DNA of 64,000 bases from positions 2,924,001 to 2,988,000 of the forward strand of contig CP058931.1 in assembly GCA_024760505.1 (NCBI GenBank), written 5' to 3'. This DNA comes from Nitrospira sp. (lineage in GTDB: Bacteria; Nitrospirota; Nitrospiria; Nitrospirales; UBA8639). Positions 1 to 8,611 of the stretch are shown here, piece after piece. Both the position numbers and the translations under genes were made by a program. Positions within the stretch are counted from its first letter, which is position 1. The number at the start of each line of letters is the position of its first letter. The notes below the pieces were generated by a model, which was not told where the DNA came from, searched no databases, and saw nothing but the letters and a program-made list of their open reading frames with translations.

Positions 1-1
1 A

Positions 2-985
2 AAATTCGATTCTTCCTTGCAGGTCGCCGGTGTGATATTTAACCGGCTTAACAGTGAAGGCCATTTCCTATTATTAAAGGAGGCCGTAGAAAAAGAAACC
101 TGTATACCGGTTGTGGGCTATCTCCGCACTGATTCGGACGTGACTATTCCTGATCGGCATTTGGGATTACGGACGGCTTTGGAAGGTTCCAGGACTGAAT
201 TGTATGCCAAACTCGGTGAATTGGCTTCCGCAACCATCGATCTGGTTCGCGTTGAACAGTTAGCTCAGACCAGCCCGGAAATGCCCGTCACGAATTCCAG
301 CATGCCGGCTAAGGACTCCAGGCCGGTGAATCGATCTGTAAGAGTCGGAGTGGCTTTTGATCCGGCTTTTTGCTTTTACTATCCGGAGAACCTTCAACTT
401 CTTCAAGCGGCGGGTGGGGAGTTGGTCCGGTTTTCTCCCATGAATGATCCGTCACTTCCCGATGTGGATCTGGTGTATCTGGGAGGAGGCTATCCGGAGA
501 TCTACGCGGACGTGTTACAACGGAACATGTCCATGCGTCAGTCTATTCAGGCATTTGCGGCAAGGGGCGGAGTGGTGTATGCAGAATGTGGCGGTCTGAT
601 GTATTTGGCAAAAACCCTCAGGGATTTTGATGGAACGGTGTACGACATGGTCGGAGTGATCCCGGCTGAAACGGCCATGAGCCGGACACAGATGACCTTG
701 GGGTATCGTGAGTTGACCGTGACTTGCGGAGGACCTCTTGGAGAACAAGTAGTGCGGATTCGTGGACATGAGTTTCACTATTCGACCCTGCACCCCAAGG
801 GAGATCTGAAATATCTCGGTCATCTTACCGATGCGCAGGGACGGGACCGGGGAGGAGATGGTATTACGGTAGGGACTGTCATCGCCCTGTATACCCATTT
901 GCATTTTTCCAGTCACCCTCATGTTCCTTCGGCTTTGATCGAAGCGGCAAGGGGTGAAACTGCCATGAGAAGAAATAGGCTATGA
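2..985 (+). CDS. cobB/cbiA: Cobyrinate a,c-diamide synthase, 3' part (runs off the left edge)
   Basis: This is the C-terminal part of the glutamine-dependent amidase that converts the a and c acetate side chains of cobyrinate to amides, using ATP. The frame is open from base 2, so the 5' end lies outside the window. The first visible residues include GVIFNRL, the end of the family's ATP-binding domain. The class I glutamine amidotransferase domain follows, with VYLGGGYPE and the nucleophilic Cys in AECGGLMYL (about residue 196 of the fragment), and a late HEFHYS motif. The stop overlaps the next gene's ATG (ATGA). Use of cobyrinate (CbiA) or hydrogenobyrinate (CobB) cannot be decided here. 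Confidence 0.9.
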   Translation, partial: KFDSSLQVAGVIFNRLNSEGHFLLLKEAVEKETCIPVVGYLRTDSDVTIPDRHLGLRTALEGSRTELYAKLGELASATIDLVRVEQLAQTSPEMPVTNSSMPAKDSRPVNRSVRVGVAFDPAFCFYYPENLQLLQAAGGELVRFSPMNDPSLPDVDLVYLGGGYPEIYADVLQRNMSMRQSIQAFAARGGVVYAECGGLMYLAKTLRDFDGTVYDMVGVIPAETAMSRTQMTLGYRELTVTCGGPLGEQVVRIRGHEFHYSTLHPKGDLKYLGHLTDAQGRDRGGDGITVGTVIALYTHLHFSSHPHVPSALIEAARGETAMRRNRL

Positions 986-1578
986 GCGATCACATGCATC
1001 AGGCTCGCATGGAACGTTTGAAGTCCTCTGTGGATCGACGAATTGCCGAGGCACAAGAAGAAAAGGGTCTCTTGATGGTCCACACCGGTGCAGGCAAAGG
1101 TAAAACTACTGCGGCATTGGGTATGGCCATCCGATGTCTCGGACATGGCATGAACGTGGCGATTGTGCAATTTATCAAAGGGGCCATTGATACGGCAGAA
1201 GAACGAATCCTGAAGAGCTTCGGCAGCCAGGTGGTATTTCTTCGAATGGGTGAAGGGTATACCTGGGAAACCCAGGATCGGGAACGGGATGCACAGGTGG
1301 CTCAAAAGGCATGGGCAGAAGTCGAAAAGATTCTTCAAGATCCATCCTTTGGCATGGTCATTCTGGATGAACTGAATATTGCAATCCATCATGAATATGT
1401 CTCGCTTGAACAAGTGCTGAAGGCCGTAGCTCAGCGTCCTCCCACACTTCATGTGGTCATTACCGGACGTGGTGCGAAACCGGAGCTTATCGATGCCGCC
1501 GACCTGGTTTCGGAAATAAAGATGATTAAGCATCCCTTTCGCAATGGCATCAAGGCTCAAAAAGGGGTCGAATTTTGA
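982..1578 (+). CDS. cobO: Cob(I)alamin adenosyltransferase, CobA/CobO type
   Basis: Transfers the 5'-deoxyadenosyl group of ATP to the reduced cobalt of corrinoids, in the cytoplasm. The P-loop HTGAGKGKTT is at residues 34-43. It is followed by the family's GMNVAIVQFIKG and VILDELNIA segments, and the C-terminal HPF..GI.AQ.GVEF tail is present. At 198 residues it is normal length. It overlaps cobB/cbiA by four bases (ATGA), so the two are probably translationally coupled. It is one of two unrelated cobalamin adenosyltransferases in this operon; the PduO-type enzyme lies about 1.5 kb downstream. Confidence 0.93.
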   Translation: MSDHMHQARMERLKSSVDRRIAEAQEEKGLLMVHTGAGKGKTTAALGMAIRCLGHGMNVAIVQFIKGAIDTAEERILKSFGSQVVFLRMGEGYTWETQDRERDAQVAQKAWAEVEKILQDPSFGMVILDELNIAIHHEYVSLEQVLKAVAQRPPTLHVVITGRGAKPELIDAADLVSEIKMIKHPFRNGIKAQKGVEF

Positions 1579-2294
1579 AGCAGAGTATATTTCAAAGCGG
1601 GGGAGCCTTTTCCGCTGAAGAGCGGGAGGCCGTCTATCGTGCGATATTTGAACGACGAGATGTCCGGGAAAATTTCCTTCCCGATCGCATTCCTGAAAAA
1701 ACGCTTCGCCGCATTCTGTTGGCTGCTCATCATGCGGGCTCTGTCGGTTATATGCAGCCATGGGATTTTTTGATCATTCAGGATTCGGACACCAAGCATG
1801 CTGTGAAAAGCCTTTTTGTGCAAGCCAATGATGCGGCAGCCTTGCAGTATCGGGGAAAGGAATCGGGTCTGTATCGAGGTCTGAAGCTTGAAGGGATTCA
1901 AGAAGCCCCTATCAATATCTGCGTGACATGCACTCGTGATCGTGGTGGCCCGTCAGTCCTCGGTCGTGCGACCGTTCCCGAGACGGATTTGTATAGTACG
2001 TGCTGCGCGATTCAAAACCTCTGGCTTTCGGCACGAGCCGAAGGTATCGGGGTGGGTTGGGTGTCAATTCTGGATTACGATTCTTTAAAAAAAGTCTTAG
2101 ACATTCCTCAAACGGTGTGGATCATTGCCTATTTGTGTGTCGGCTATGTGTCCGGTTTTGCTCATCAACCGGATCTTGAAAAAGCAGGATGGCGCAAACG
2201 ATTGCCACTTGAGCAACTCGTGCATTATGAGAGGTGGGGAAAGCGCAGTCGTGATGAATCCGGCCTTTCCGGTCCTGGCCTCGAGGCCAAATAA
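1575..2294 (+). CDS. bluB: 5,6-dimethylbenzimidazole synthase
   Basis: BluB is a flavin-destructase of the nitroreductase fold. It uses O2 to break reduced FMN into 5,6-dimethylbenzimidazole, the lower ligand of B12. The diagnostic start FSAEEREAVYRAIFERRDVR is visible from about residue 12, followed by AAHHAGSVGYMQPWDF, the FMN-binding region. The start is TTG, overlapping the cobO stop (TTGA), with AAAGGGG about 8 bases upstream. Its presence implies that this organism makes its own DMB aerobically. The product feeds CobT, encoded about 2 kb downstream. The last 40 bases may overlap the cbiZ start. Confidence 0.92.
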   Translation: MKQSIFQSGGAFSAEEREAVYRAIFERRDVRENFLPDRIPEKTLRRILLAAHHAGSVGYMQPWDFLIIQDSDTKHAVKSLFVQANDAAALQYRGKESGLYRGLKLEGIQEAPINICVTCTRDRGGPSVLGRATVPETDLYSTCCAIQNLWLSARAEGIGVGWVSILDYDSLKKVLDIPQTVWIIAYLCVGYVSGFAHQPDLEKAGWRKRLPLEQLVHYERWGKRSRDESGLSGPGLEAK

Positions 2295-3015
2295 GACTTC
2301 TGTGTATCCTTGGATTCTGCGGAAAAATAAGTCCGTGAAAACAATGATCTCTCCACTTCAGATTGATCTTCAGCCCCATTGTCTGCTTATCCGGTTTCCT
2401 GGGATTTTTAATTGTCTGAGTTGGGCGCCTTGGAATGGTGGGGAGGCATCCGCCTCCGTGGTTGCCAATGTACAAGTGGGTTTTAACCGATCTTTCTCTT
2501 CGGCCACGCTGGCGAAGGATTTTGGGGTTCTGTTCAAATCACATTCTCTCATTCCCGAAGAGACCATTGGATTAATGACCGCTGCGAACGTGAGTGCGTT
2601 TACCGACTGTTTTCTGAATTCATCGGGTGCCTGGGTGCATGTTCTCGTGACTGTCGGATTATCCAATGCCCGTTCCGTTTTAGACGATGCCGATGTTGAG
2701 CTGGGTTATCGAGGCGATTCGGTCGGAACTGTGAATGTGGTAATGGCGACCAATGCTCTTCCGACGATTGCCGGACGTATCCAGGCGGTACATATCGCCT
2801 CCTCAGCCAAAGCTGCAGCGTTTCGAGATAAGGGTGTCACCAGTCGCAAGTCGGATCGTCCGGCCGATTTAACCGGTACCGATTGTCTGGTGGTAGGGGC
2901 CAGCGGTGAAATTGTAGAAGATCATTGTGGTCTTCACACGGTTCTCGGGGAAATGATGGGCCGTGCCGTTCATACGTCGGTATCAGAAGGAATCGCGGAA
3001 TACAGGAGGTCTTAA
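2254..3015 (+). CDS. cbiZ: Adenosylcobinamide amidohydrolase (CbiZ-like)
   Basis: CbiZ cleaves the amide between adenosylcobyric acid and the aminopropanol arm. This lets a cell salvage or remodel foreign corrinoids by way of CobD/CbiB and CobS. The family core runs from about LIRFPGIFNCLSWAPWNGGE through VANVQVGFN, VLVTVGLSNARS and an NVVMATNALPTIAGRIQ block. It ends in DCLVVGASGE and a GLHT.LGEMMGRAV tail. The start is uncertain: ATG 2254 overlaps bluB and has a weak GGGG signal upstream, while ATG 2344 would give a more typical length of about 223 residues but has no clear ribosome-binding site. The mix with a de novo pathway is notable. Confidence 0.82.
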   Translation: MNPAFPVLASRPNKTSVYPWILRKNKSVKTMISPLQIDLQPHCLLIRFPGIFNCLSWAPWNGGEASASVVANVQVGFNRSFSSATLAKDFGVLFKSHSLIPEETIGLMTAANVSAFTDCFLNSSGAWVHVLVTVGLSNARSVLDDADVELGYRGDSVGTVNVVMATNALPTIAGRIQAVHIASSAKAAAFRDKGVTSRKSDRPADLTGTDCLVVGASGEIVEDHCGLHTVLGEMMGRAVHTSVSEGIAEYRRS

Positions 3016-3125
3016 GCCTTGAGGTCGTGTGATTATTAACGATACGATGGTGGCGCCATTTCACTTAGTCCCTGCACGACCGAAGGCCAAAGGAATTATT
3101 CAACTTTTTTCTGGAGACTTATACA

Positions 3126-3725
3126 ATGCGGATATCCAAAGTGTATACCCGTACAGGTGATGCGGGGAAAACCCGATTGGCTGGAGGACAGGAAGTCTGG
3201 AAAGATTCCGTCCGGGTGGAAGCCTATGGCACGGTGGACGAATTGAACTCCATGCTTGGGTTGGCTCGGGTGTCGAATGGACAGACCGGAACGAATGCTG
3301 AAGTGTCTGAGCGTATGGGGAACATCCTGAGGTGGACGCAAAATAAGTTATTCGATCTGGGTGGTATTCTCGCAACAGCTCCGGGAGAATCGTTTCCAAA
3401 TATGCCAACCGTGACCCCGGAGGATGTTGCCCACTTGGAACATCTTATTGATGAGTGCCAAAAAGATCTGGCGCCCTTGAAAGAATTTATTTTGCCTGGT
3501 GGGGGCCAACTCGCTGCGTTACTGCATGTCGCCCGTACAATCTGTCGTCGTGCCGAACGATTGTGTGTCACCCTGTCGAAGGAAGAATCAATTGACAAGG
3601 AATTGATCATTTTTCTCAATCGGCTGAGTGACGCGTTATTTGTGTTTGCGCGATGGGTTACGAAAAAACAGGGAGAAGCCGAATTCCTGTGGGAACGGGA
3701 ACCGGCAACCTCTCGAAAGAGGTAG
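3126..3725 (+). CDS. pduO: Cob(I)alamin adenosyltransferase, PduO type
   Basis: This is an ATP:cob(I)alamin adenosyltransferase of the trimeric PduO/MMAB family, unrelated in fold to CobO. It starts with the diagnostic KVYTRTGDAGKTRLAGG (residues 5-21), then the YGTVDELNS segment that lines the active site. Near the C-terminal half it has ILPGGGQLAALLHVARTICR.AER and a final LNRLSDALFVFARW. GGAG sits about 9 bases before the ATG. A 110-base gap separates it from cbiZ, so it may have some independent expression. Together with CobO it gives redundant or substrate-split adenosylation. Confidence 0.93.
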   Translation: MRISKVYTRTGDAGKTRLAGGQEVWKDSVRVEAYGTVDELNSMLGLARVSNGQTGTNAEVSERMGNILRWTQNKLFDLGGILATAPGESFPNMPTVTPEDVAHLEHLIDECQKDLAPLKEFILPGGGQLAALLHVARTICRRAERLCVTLSKEESIDKELIIFLNRLSDALFVFARWVTKKQGEAEFLWEREPATSRKR

Positions 3726-3804
3726 CATTGGGCTCTTTCCGTTATCGGTGTTCAGAGCGTATGTCGGGATAATTTTATCGTTTGCTGCGAGGAGGAGAAA
3801 TTTC

Positions 3805-4422
3805 ATGCGATCCGTTCGTCAATCACATCAGCATTCGGGGAGAGATTCGTTCTCTTCGCTGGTACCTGTTTACGGTCCTCGCGCGGCACAGAAAAAGACC
3901 CATGTCTCATCAAAGCTAATTTTTGTCCTTGGGGGGGCACGGTCGGGAAAGAGTTCATTTGCCTTACAACAGGGAAAGGCAAAATCTCCACGGGCATTCG
4001 TCGCAACCGGAGAGCCATTCGATCAGGAAATGGCCGGTCGAATACAGAAGCATCAGCGGTCGCGGGGCCGTGGTTGGTCCACCATTGAAATTCCTGCCAG
4101 GATTTCCGAATGGCTGGTCGAGGAAGGATCAAGCTATCCCAGTATTGTTGTAGATTGTTTAACGTTGTGGCTGAATAATCTCCTGCGAGATAAGGTGCGA
4201 CCTTCGCAAGTCCCAACACATGTCAGGGCATTCCTTCGGTCGGCTCGCGTCTGTCCTGGTCAGGTTGTTGTGGTCAGTAATGAGTTAGGTCTCGGATTGG
4301 TGCCCGGTGATGCGATCAGCCGGTCATTTCGAGATGTGGCGGGCCGGATGAATCAACTGGTTGCGGCTGAAGCTGATGAAGTCTATTTTCTGGTGAGTGG
4401 GTTGCCTCTCAGGCTGAAGTAA
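3805..4422 (+). CDS. cobU: Adenosylcobinamide kinase / adenosylcobinamide-phosphate guanylyltransferase
   Basis: This bifunctional enzyme phosphorylates adenosylcobinamide and then transfers GMP to make adenosylcobinamide-GDP, the substrate of CobS. The P-loop GGARSGKSS is at about residues 43-51. IQKHQRSRGRGWSTIE carries the His that is guanylylated in the family, and VDCLTLWLNNLL is the usual central segment. It ends in VSNELGLGLVP and GRMNQLVAAEADEVYFLVSG. I chose ATG 3805 because GGAGGAG lies 8 bases upstream; an open frame extends back to 3628, but over pduO and without similarity. The product is 205 residues, with a roughly 35-residue leader before the conserved core. Confidence 0.92.
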   Translation: MRSVRQSHQHSGRDSFSSLVPVYGPRAAQKKTHVSSKLIFVLGGARSGKSSFALQQGKAKSPRAFVATGEPFDQEMAGRIQKHQRSRGRGWSTIEIPARISEWLVEEGSSYPSIVVDCLTLWLNNLLRDKVRPSQVPTHVRAFLRSARVCPGQVVVVSNELGLGLVPGDAISRSFRDVAGRMNQLVAAEADEVYFLVSGLPLRLK

Positions 4423-4425
4423 CCG

Positions 4426-5514
4426 ATGAACCATTCTTCTCCGTTCATTCAGGAAACTCTCGCGGCGATTCAACCGGTCTCACAGGCCGGTGTGCGTCGC
4501 GCCCAGGTGTTATGGGATCGACTGACGAAACCTCAGGGCAGCCTTGGTCGACTGGAGTCCTTAGGGACCCAGTACGTGGCGATAACCCAGTCGCTTCCCG
4601 TAAAAAATCCGGACGCCATGGTCTTCGTTCTTGCTGCAGATCATGGTGTTGCAAGAGAAGGGGTAAGTGCCTATCCCTCATCGGTCACGGCACAAATGGT
4701 CAAAAATTTCTTACAAGGTGGGGCAGCGATCAATGTCCTGGCTCGCCAGATTGGAGCCCAGGTTCGCGTGGTGGATATGGGCGTTCAAGAGGACATGGGT
4801 ACACCTCCCGGTTTGTGGGTGAGAAAGATCGGGTTGGGGACCCGAAATATGTGTGAAGGCCCTGCCATGAGTCGGGAGCAAGCCCTTCAAAGTGTGGAAG
4901 ATGGTATCCGTCTTGTCCAGGAAGCGTACGCTGACGGGATCCGGTTAATCGGAATCGGAGAAATGGGCATTGGAAATACCACTGTCAGCAGTGCCATTAC
5001 TGCGGTCATGACGCGTCATCCGGCGGCCGATGTAACGGGGAAAGGCACAGGAGTTAATGCGTCGCAATTGGCGAAAAAGATTCAGGTGATTGAGCGAGGC
5101 ATCCAACGAAATGCACCAGACGCTCACGATCCTTTGGATGTGCTGGCGAAGGTCGGGGGATTTGAAATCGGCGGATTGGTGGGGATTCTTGTGGGTGGGG
5201 CGGCATGTCGCGTACCCGTAGTTCTGGATGGATTTATTACCGGGGCCGCCGCCTTGTTGGCCGTCGCCCTGCAGCCCCATTGTCAGGCCTATATGATTTC
5301 TTCCCACGTATCTGCTGAGCCCGGACATCGTTTGGCTATGGATGCGTTAGGATTTCGTCCGCTATTGGATTTGGATCTTCGGCTCGGAGAAGGCACAGGA
5401 GCCTGTTTGGCTATCGGATTGCTTCAATCGAGTTTGGCCTGTCTGACGCAAATGGCCACGTTCGAAAGTGCGGGCGTGGATGAGGCCGAACGACCGTTCC
5501 CGGAAATGGCATGA
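4426..5514 (+). CDS. cobT: Nicotinate-nucleotide:dimethylbenzimidazole phosphoribosyltransferase
   Basis: Makes alpha-ribazole phosphate from nicotinate mononucleotide and 5,6-dimethylbenzimidazole, activating the lower ligand for CobS. The family motifs appear in order: TKPQGSLGRLE near the start, VFVLAADHGVAREGVSAYP, GGAAINVLARQ, IGIGEMGIGNTT, HVSAEPGHR and the C-terminal LGEGTGACLAI, whose Glu is the catalytic base in the family. The length (362) is standard. It begins three bases after cobU and overlaps cobS by ATGA. DMB comes from BluB in the same operon. Confidence 0.95.
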   Translation: MNHSSPFIQETLAAIQPVSQAGVRRAQVLWDRLTKPQGSLGRLESLGTQYVAITQSLPVKNPDAMVFVLAADHGVAREGVSAYPSSVTAQMVKNFLQGGAAINVLARQIGAQVRVVDMGVQEDMGTPPGLWVRKIGLGTRNMCEGPAMSREQALQSVEDGIRLVQEAYADGIRLIGIGEMGIGNTTVSSAITAVMTRHPAADVTGKGTGVNASQLAKKIQVIERGIQRNAPDAHDPLDVLAKVGGFEIGGLVGILVGGAACRVPVVLDGFITGAAALLAVALQPHCQAYMISSHVSAEPGHRLAMDALGFRPLLDLDLRLGEGTGACLAIGLLQSSLACLTQMATFESAGVDEAERPFPEMA

Positions 5515-6287
5515 GGAGTTTATGGGCTTCGTTTTCTTTGGCTTGGCAACTGCTGACAATTATTCCTCTTCCAGGAGGTTCGGGGTCAAAGATTCCTTCC
5601 GCGACGTTCGGTTCCTCCCTTCACTGGTTTCCTCTTGTTGGATTTCTCCTTGGCGCGAGCCTTGTTATGCTCGATCGATTATTGGGGAGCTTCCTTCCTC
5701 CCGTGGTTTGGAATATGGTGATTCTAACTCTCTACGTGTTGGTCACGGGAGGTCTCCATCTTGATGGTTGGGCGGATACCGTTGATGCACTTTCCGGGGG
5801 AAGGGATCCCGAACATCGGCTCATGATTCTCAGGGATTCCCGCATCGGGGCCCTTGGGGCCACAGGGTTGATGTTAATTCTTGGGCTTCGCTATGCCGGA
5901 CTTCTTGCCCTGCCAGTAGGATTTCGAGAGGGTATGTTGTTAGGTATGCCGGCTATTGGGCGATGGGCGATGGTGATCGGTTGTTGGGGTGTTGTCTATC
6001 CACGATCGGAAGGGTTGGCTGCGCAGTTTATTCGGACGGTGACGTGGCGCGATGTTCTGGTGGCCACAACGGTTGTGGGATTGGGGTTGTGGGGAATGTT
6101 CGATGCGGTCACAGCGGTTATACTGATGATAGTCGTGTGCCTTGTGGTTCGATCTGTAGTCTGGTGGATCTCCAAAAAGTTTGGCGGTATCACGGGAGAT
6201 GTGCTGGGAGCGATGAATGAGGGGATCGAAGTGCTCTTTCTGATCTTAGGTCCGGTCCTCCTCGTGTTTTCAAAGTTTGGGGAATAA
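5511..6287 (+). CDS. cobS: Adenosylcobinamide-GDP ribazoletransferase (cobalamin 5'-phosphate synthase)
   Basis: An integral inner-membrane enzyme that joins adenosylcobinamide-GDP to alpha-ribazole (phosphate), closing the nucleotide loop of B12. The conserved LDGWADTVDALSGG and ILRDSRIGALGATGL motifs (around residues 82-122) coordinate the metal and substrate. Several hydrophobic segments follow, including PAIGRWAMVIG and a run near residues 180-215. GGITGDVLGAMNE near the C terminus is also typical. At 258 residues it has normal length. It overlaps cobT by four bases. Confidence 0.94.
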   Translation: MRSLWASFSLAWQLLTIIPLPGGSGSKIPSATFGSSLHWFPLVGFLLGASLVMLDRLLGSFLPPVVWNMVILTLYVLVTGGLHLDGWADTVDALSGGRDPEHRLMILRDSRIGALGATGLMLILGLRYAGLLALPVGFREGMLLGMPAIGRWAMVIGCWGVVYPRSEGLAAQFIRTVTWRDVLVATTVVGLGLWGMFDAVTAVILMIVVCLVVRSVVWWISKKFGGITGDVLGAMNEGIEVLFLILGPVLLVFSKFGE

Positions 6288-6324
6288 TTAACAGGGCCAT
6301 TCATGAACGGGAGGCCGATTTATC

Positions 6325-6531
6325 ATGACACGAACCTATCCTAAACAGTGCGAACGTTGCGGTCGAGCTTTTGAGTGCGGACTTTCCCGATGTTGGTGTA
6401 AGGATGTTCCCGTGAGCGATGCCCAATATGACAGTATCGTGAAACGTTATAATGACTGCGTTTGTCCAACTTGTCTTGCAGAATTGACCGGAAACACTTC
6501 AGACCCTTCTGTTGCAACATTCCCGGGCTAA
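6325..6531 (+). CDS. Small cysteine-rich CWC-family protein
   Basis: A 68-residue protein with eight cysteines arranged as CERCG, ECG, CWCKDV and DCVCPTC. This matches the small cysteine-rich CWC family (named after its Cys-Trp-Cys), which has no assigned function; a metal-binding fold is likely. It lies between cobS and cbiB and ends two bases before the probable cbiB start, so it is probably co-translated with the cobalamin genes. GGGAGG stands about 11 bases before the ATG. The last 20 residues are low in conservation signals and may be a tail. I cannot say whether it serves corrinoid synthesis. Confidence 0.8.
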   Translation: MTRTYPKQCERCGRAFECGLSRCWCKDVPVSDAQYDSIVKRYNDCVCPTCLAELTGNTSDPSVATFPG

Positions 6532-6533
6532 CG

Positions 6534-7490
6534 GTGGCGGATGATCTGACGGGGTTCAAATTCCTGGCGGTGTGCGCCCTTGATCTGATGGTAGGAGATC
6601 CCCGCTGGTTGCCTCATCCTGTCCGCCTGATGGGATTCATCATTCACGCGTATGAAGGCCTGACGTTAGAGCGAATCTCGAGCCCATGGACCAAAAGAAC
6701 GGCCGGTCTGGGATTGGCCCTGGGGCTTCCCCTTGGATCTTTTTTGGTGACCCGGGGCATCCTGGAATGGGCTCAACTGGTGCATGAACAATTTGGCATG
6801 GTGATATGGGTGGTGCTGGGATCTACCACGCTTGCCGGTCGGGATTTGTGGGATCATGCCATGCGGGTCCATCGGGCATTGAGAATGGGGTCACTCGTAT
6901 CGGCTCGGGTTGCGGTCGGCCGGTTAGTCGGGCGGGATACTGCGGCCCTTTCAGAAGAAGAGATTATTCGGGCGACGGTGGAATCCGTATCTGAAAATAC
7001 CTCCGATGGCATCGTGGCACCGCTGATCTATCTCGCGTTGGGAGGACCTGCCTGTGCTATGGCCTATAAAGCGATCAGTACGTTGGACTCGATGGTTGGC
7101 TATCGTACCGATCGCTATCGTGACTTTGGCTGGGCATCCGCACGAGCCGATGATCTTGTCAATTGGGTCCCGGCTCGGCTTACAGCGGTGGCAATGAGCA
7201 TCGCCGCGGCGATTCGATTGGGTACCGGTGTTTCGGCCTGGCAAATTTGTCGGCGGGATGCGCAGCGGCACCCCAGCCCAAATAGTGGGTGGCCCGAAGC
7301 GGCCATGGCTGGTGCTCTTGGCGTTCAACTCGGTGGAGGAAATGTGTATGGAGGGGTGCTGGAATTGCGCGCCAGGTTAGGTGATCCAATCACACCGTAT
7401 TCCATGGCACTCATTCCTATTGCCTTACAAGTCATGGGGACGGCCTATGGGATACTGGTTATGGGGATCATGGGTTGGTTGATGTGGTGA
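6534..7490 (+). CDS. cbiB: Adenosylcobinamide-phosphate synthase
   Basis: A membrane enzyme (CbiB, called CobD in the aerobic-pathway naming) that attaches aminopropanol phosphate to adenosylcobyric acid. Visible motifs are ALDLMVGDPRWLPHPVRLMG at the N terminus, LVGRDTAALSEEEIIRATVE, then the strongly conserved SENTSDGIVAPL and KAISTLDSMVGYR.DRY..FG. ADDL.NW.PARLTA and DA..HPSPNSGWPEAAMAGALGV follow. GTG 6534 is the likely start because it follows the CWC stop directly and gives 318 residues; a frame open back to 6462 would overlap that gene. The end overlaps the next gene. Confidence 0.92.
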   Translation: MADDLTGFKFLAVCALDLMVGDPRWLPHPVRLMGFIIHAYEGLTLERISSPWTKRTAGLGLALGLPLGSFLVTRGILEWAQLVHEQFGMVIWVVLGSTTLAGRDLWDHAMRVHRALRMGSLVSARVAVGRLVGRDTAALSEEEIIRATVESVSENTSDGIVAPLIYLALGGPACAMAYKAISTLDSMVGYRTDRYRDFGWASARADDLVNWVPARLTAVAMSIAAAIRLGTGVSAWQICRRDAQRHPSPNSGWPEAAMAGALGVQLGGGNVYGGVLELRARLGDPITPYSMALIPIALQVMGTAYGILVMGIMGWLMW

Positions 7491-8611
7491 CCCAGCCGGT
7501 TGTGCATGGAGGGCAGGTCCATCAGATTGCGAAGGCGCTTGGACGATCCGTGGACTCCTTTATTGATTTCAGTGCCAGCATTAATCCGTTGGGTCCACCC
7601 GCCTCTGTGTTGAGTGCCATGCAGCAAGCCCTACCTGCCTGCGGGCATTATCCCGATCCTTCTGCTGAAGAGTTGCGCATGCGACTGGCCAAAGAGCATG
7701 GAATCTCATCGGACTCGATTGTGTTGGGCAACGGGTCGTCCGAATTGATTCGGATCTTACCTCTGGCTCTATCCCTTCGGCATGGATATGTGGCAGGTCC
7801 TACCTTTATGGAATATGAGGCGTCTCTTCATATAGCGGGTGCGCGCTGTACGTATGTCCTGGCCACGTCTGCGGAAAAGTATGCTCCTCCCCTGAAACAG
7901 CTTTCGCTTCTCGTGGACGCTATTCGCCATGGTTCTCAGAAGGCCCTGCGCAGGAATGTGAAATCACATACGGCCGTGTTTTTTTGTAATCCGAATAGTC
8001 CGACGGGAAGAGTCGTTTCGGCCCGATCCCTTCGTATGCTCTATCGGAAAATTGAAGAAGCCGGGTTTTGGATGGTGGTTGACGAGGCCTTTATCGATTT
8101 TTGCCCCTCCCATTCCCTCATCAAAGAAATTCCGAACGCCAGACGATTGCTTATTCTCAGAAGTTTTACGAAATTTTATGGTATGCCAGGAATTCGTCTT
8201 GGGTATTTGGTTGGGGCACCGGAGACGGTCGCCACGATCCGTCGGCTGCTCCCTCCGTGGTCGGTCAGCCATTTTGCACAAGAGGCCGGTGCCGTGGCAT
8301 TGGATGACGTCAAGTACCGACTGCGAAGTGTGAAGTTTATGCAACAGGAACGACAACGATTTATGACGCGATTACATGGAGTCTCTGGACTGCGGATCAT
8401 TCCGGCATCCGCGAATTTTGTGATGGTGGAGTTACCTTCGAAATGTGTGACAGCCAATCTTGTTGCACGATTGACACGACAGGGGATCCTCGTTCGGGAT
8501 TGTCAGACATTTTCCGGAATGACTCAGCCGGCACTTCGCCTTGCCATTCGCTACCCACGTGATAATAATAGGGTGATCCATGCCTTAAAAGAGGCGTTAC
8601 GGGACAGCTGA
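7487..8611 (+). CDS. cobC: Threonine-phosphate decarboxylase-like PLP aminotransferase (CobC/CobD)
   Basis: A fold-type I PLP enzyme related to histidinol-phosphate aminotransferase. In this context it most likely decarboxylates L-threonine-O-3-phosphate to aminopropanol phosphate for CbiB. The HGGQ motif near residue 7 and DFSASINPLGPP (about 26-37) are the B12-specific signature. FCNPNSPTG, VVDEAFIDF and SFTKFYGMPGIRLGY (with the PLP-binding Lys) follow in order. GTG 7487 overlaps the cbiB stop (GTGA); GTG 7484 and TTG 7475 are alternatives. It is the last gene of the cobalamin run; a 218-base gap without an obvious terminator follows. Confidence 0.88.
   Translation: MTQPVVHGGQVHQIAKALGRSVDSFIDFSASINPLGPPASVLSAMQQALPACGHYPDPSAEELRMRLAKEHGISSDSIVLGNGSSELIRILPLALSLRHGYVAGPTFMEYEASLHIAGARCTYVLATSAEKYAPPLKQLSLLVDAIRHGSQKALRRNVKSHTAVFFCNPNSPTGRVVSARSLRMLYRKIEEAGFWMVVDEAFIDFCPSHSLIKEIPNARRLLILRSFTKFYGMPGIRLGYLVGAPETVATIRRLLPPWSVSHFAQEAGAVALDDVKYRLRSVKFMQQERQRFMTRLHGVSGLRIIPASANFVMVELPSKCVTANLVARLTRQGILVRDCQTFSGMTQPALRLAIRYPRDNNRVIHALKEALRDS

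Noticed and set aside
515..922. Long antisense open frames over cobB and many other genes
   Set aside because: Their sequence mirrors the coding strand of well-identified genes; no protein features of their own.
1..8611. Cobalamin riboswitch
   Set aside because: No B12-box-like element was seen upstream of any gene here; the operon start is probably outside the window.
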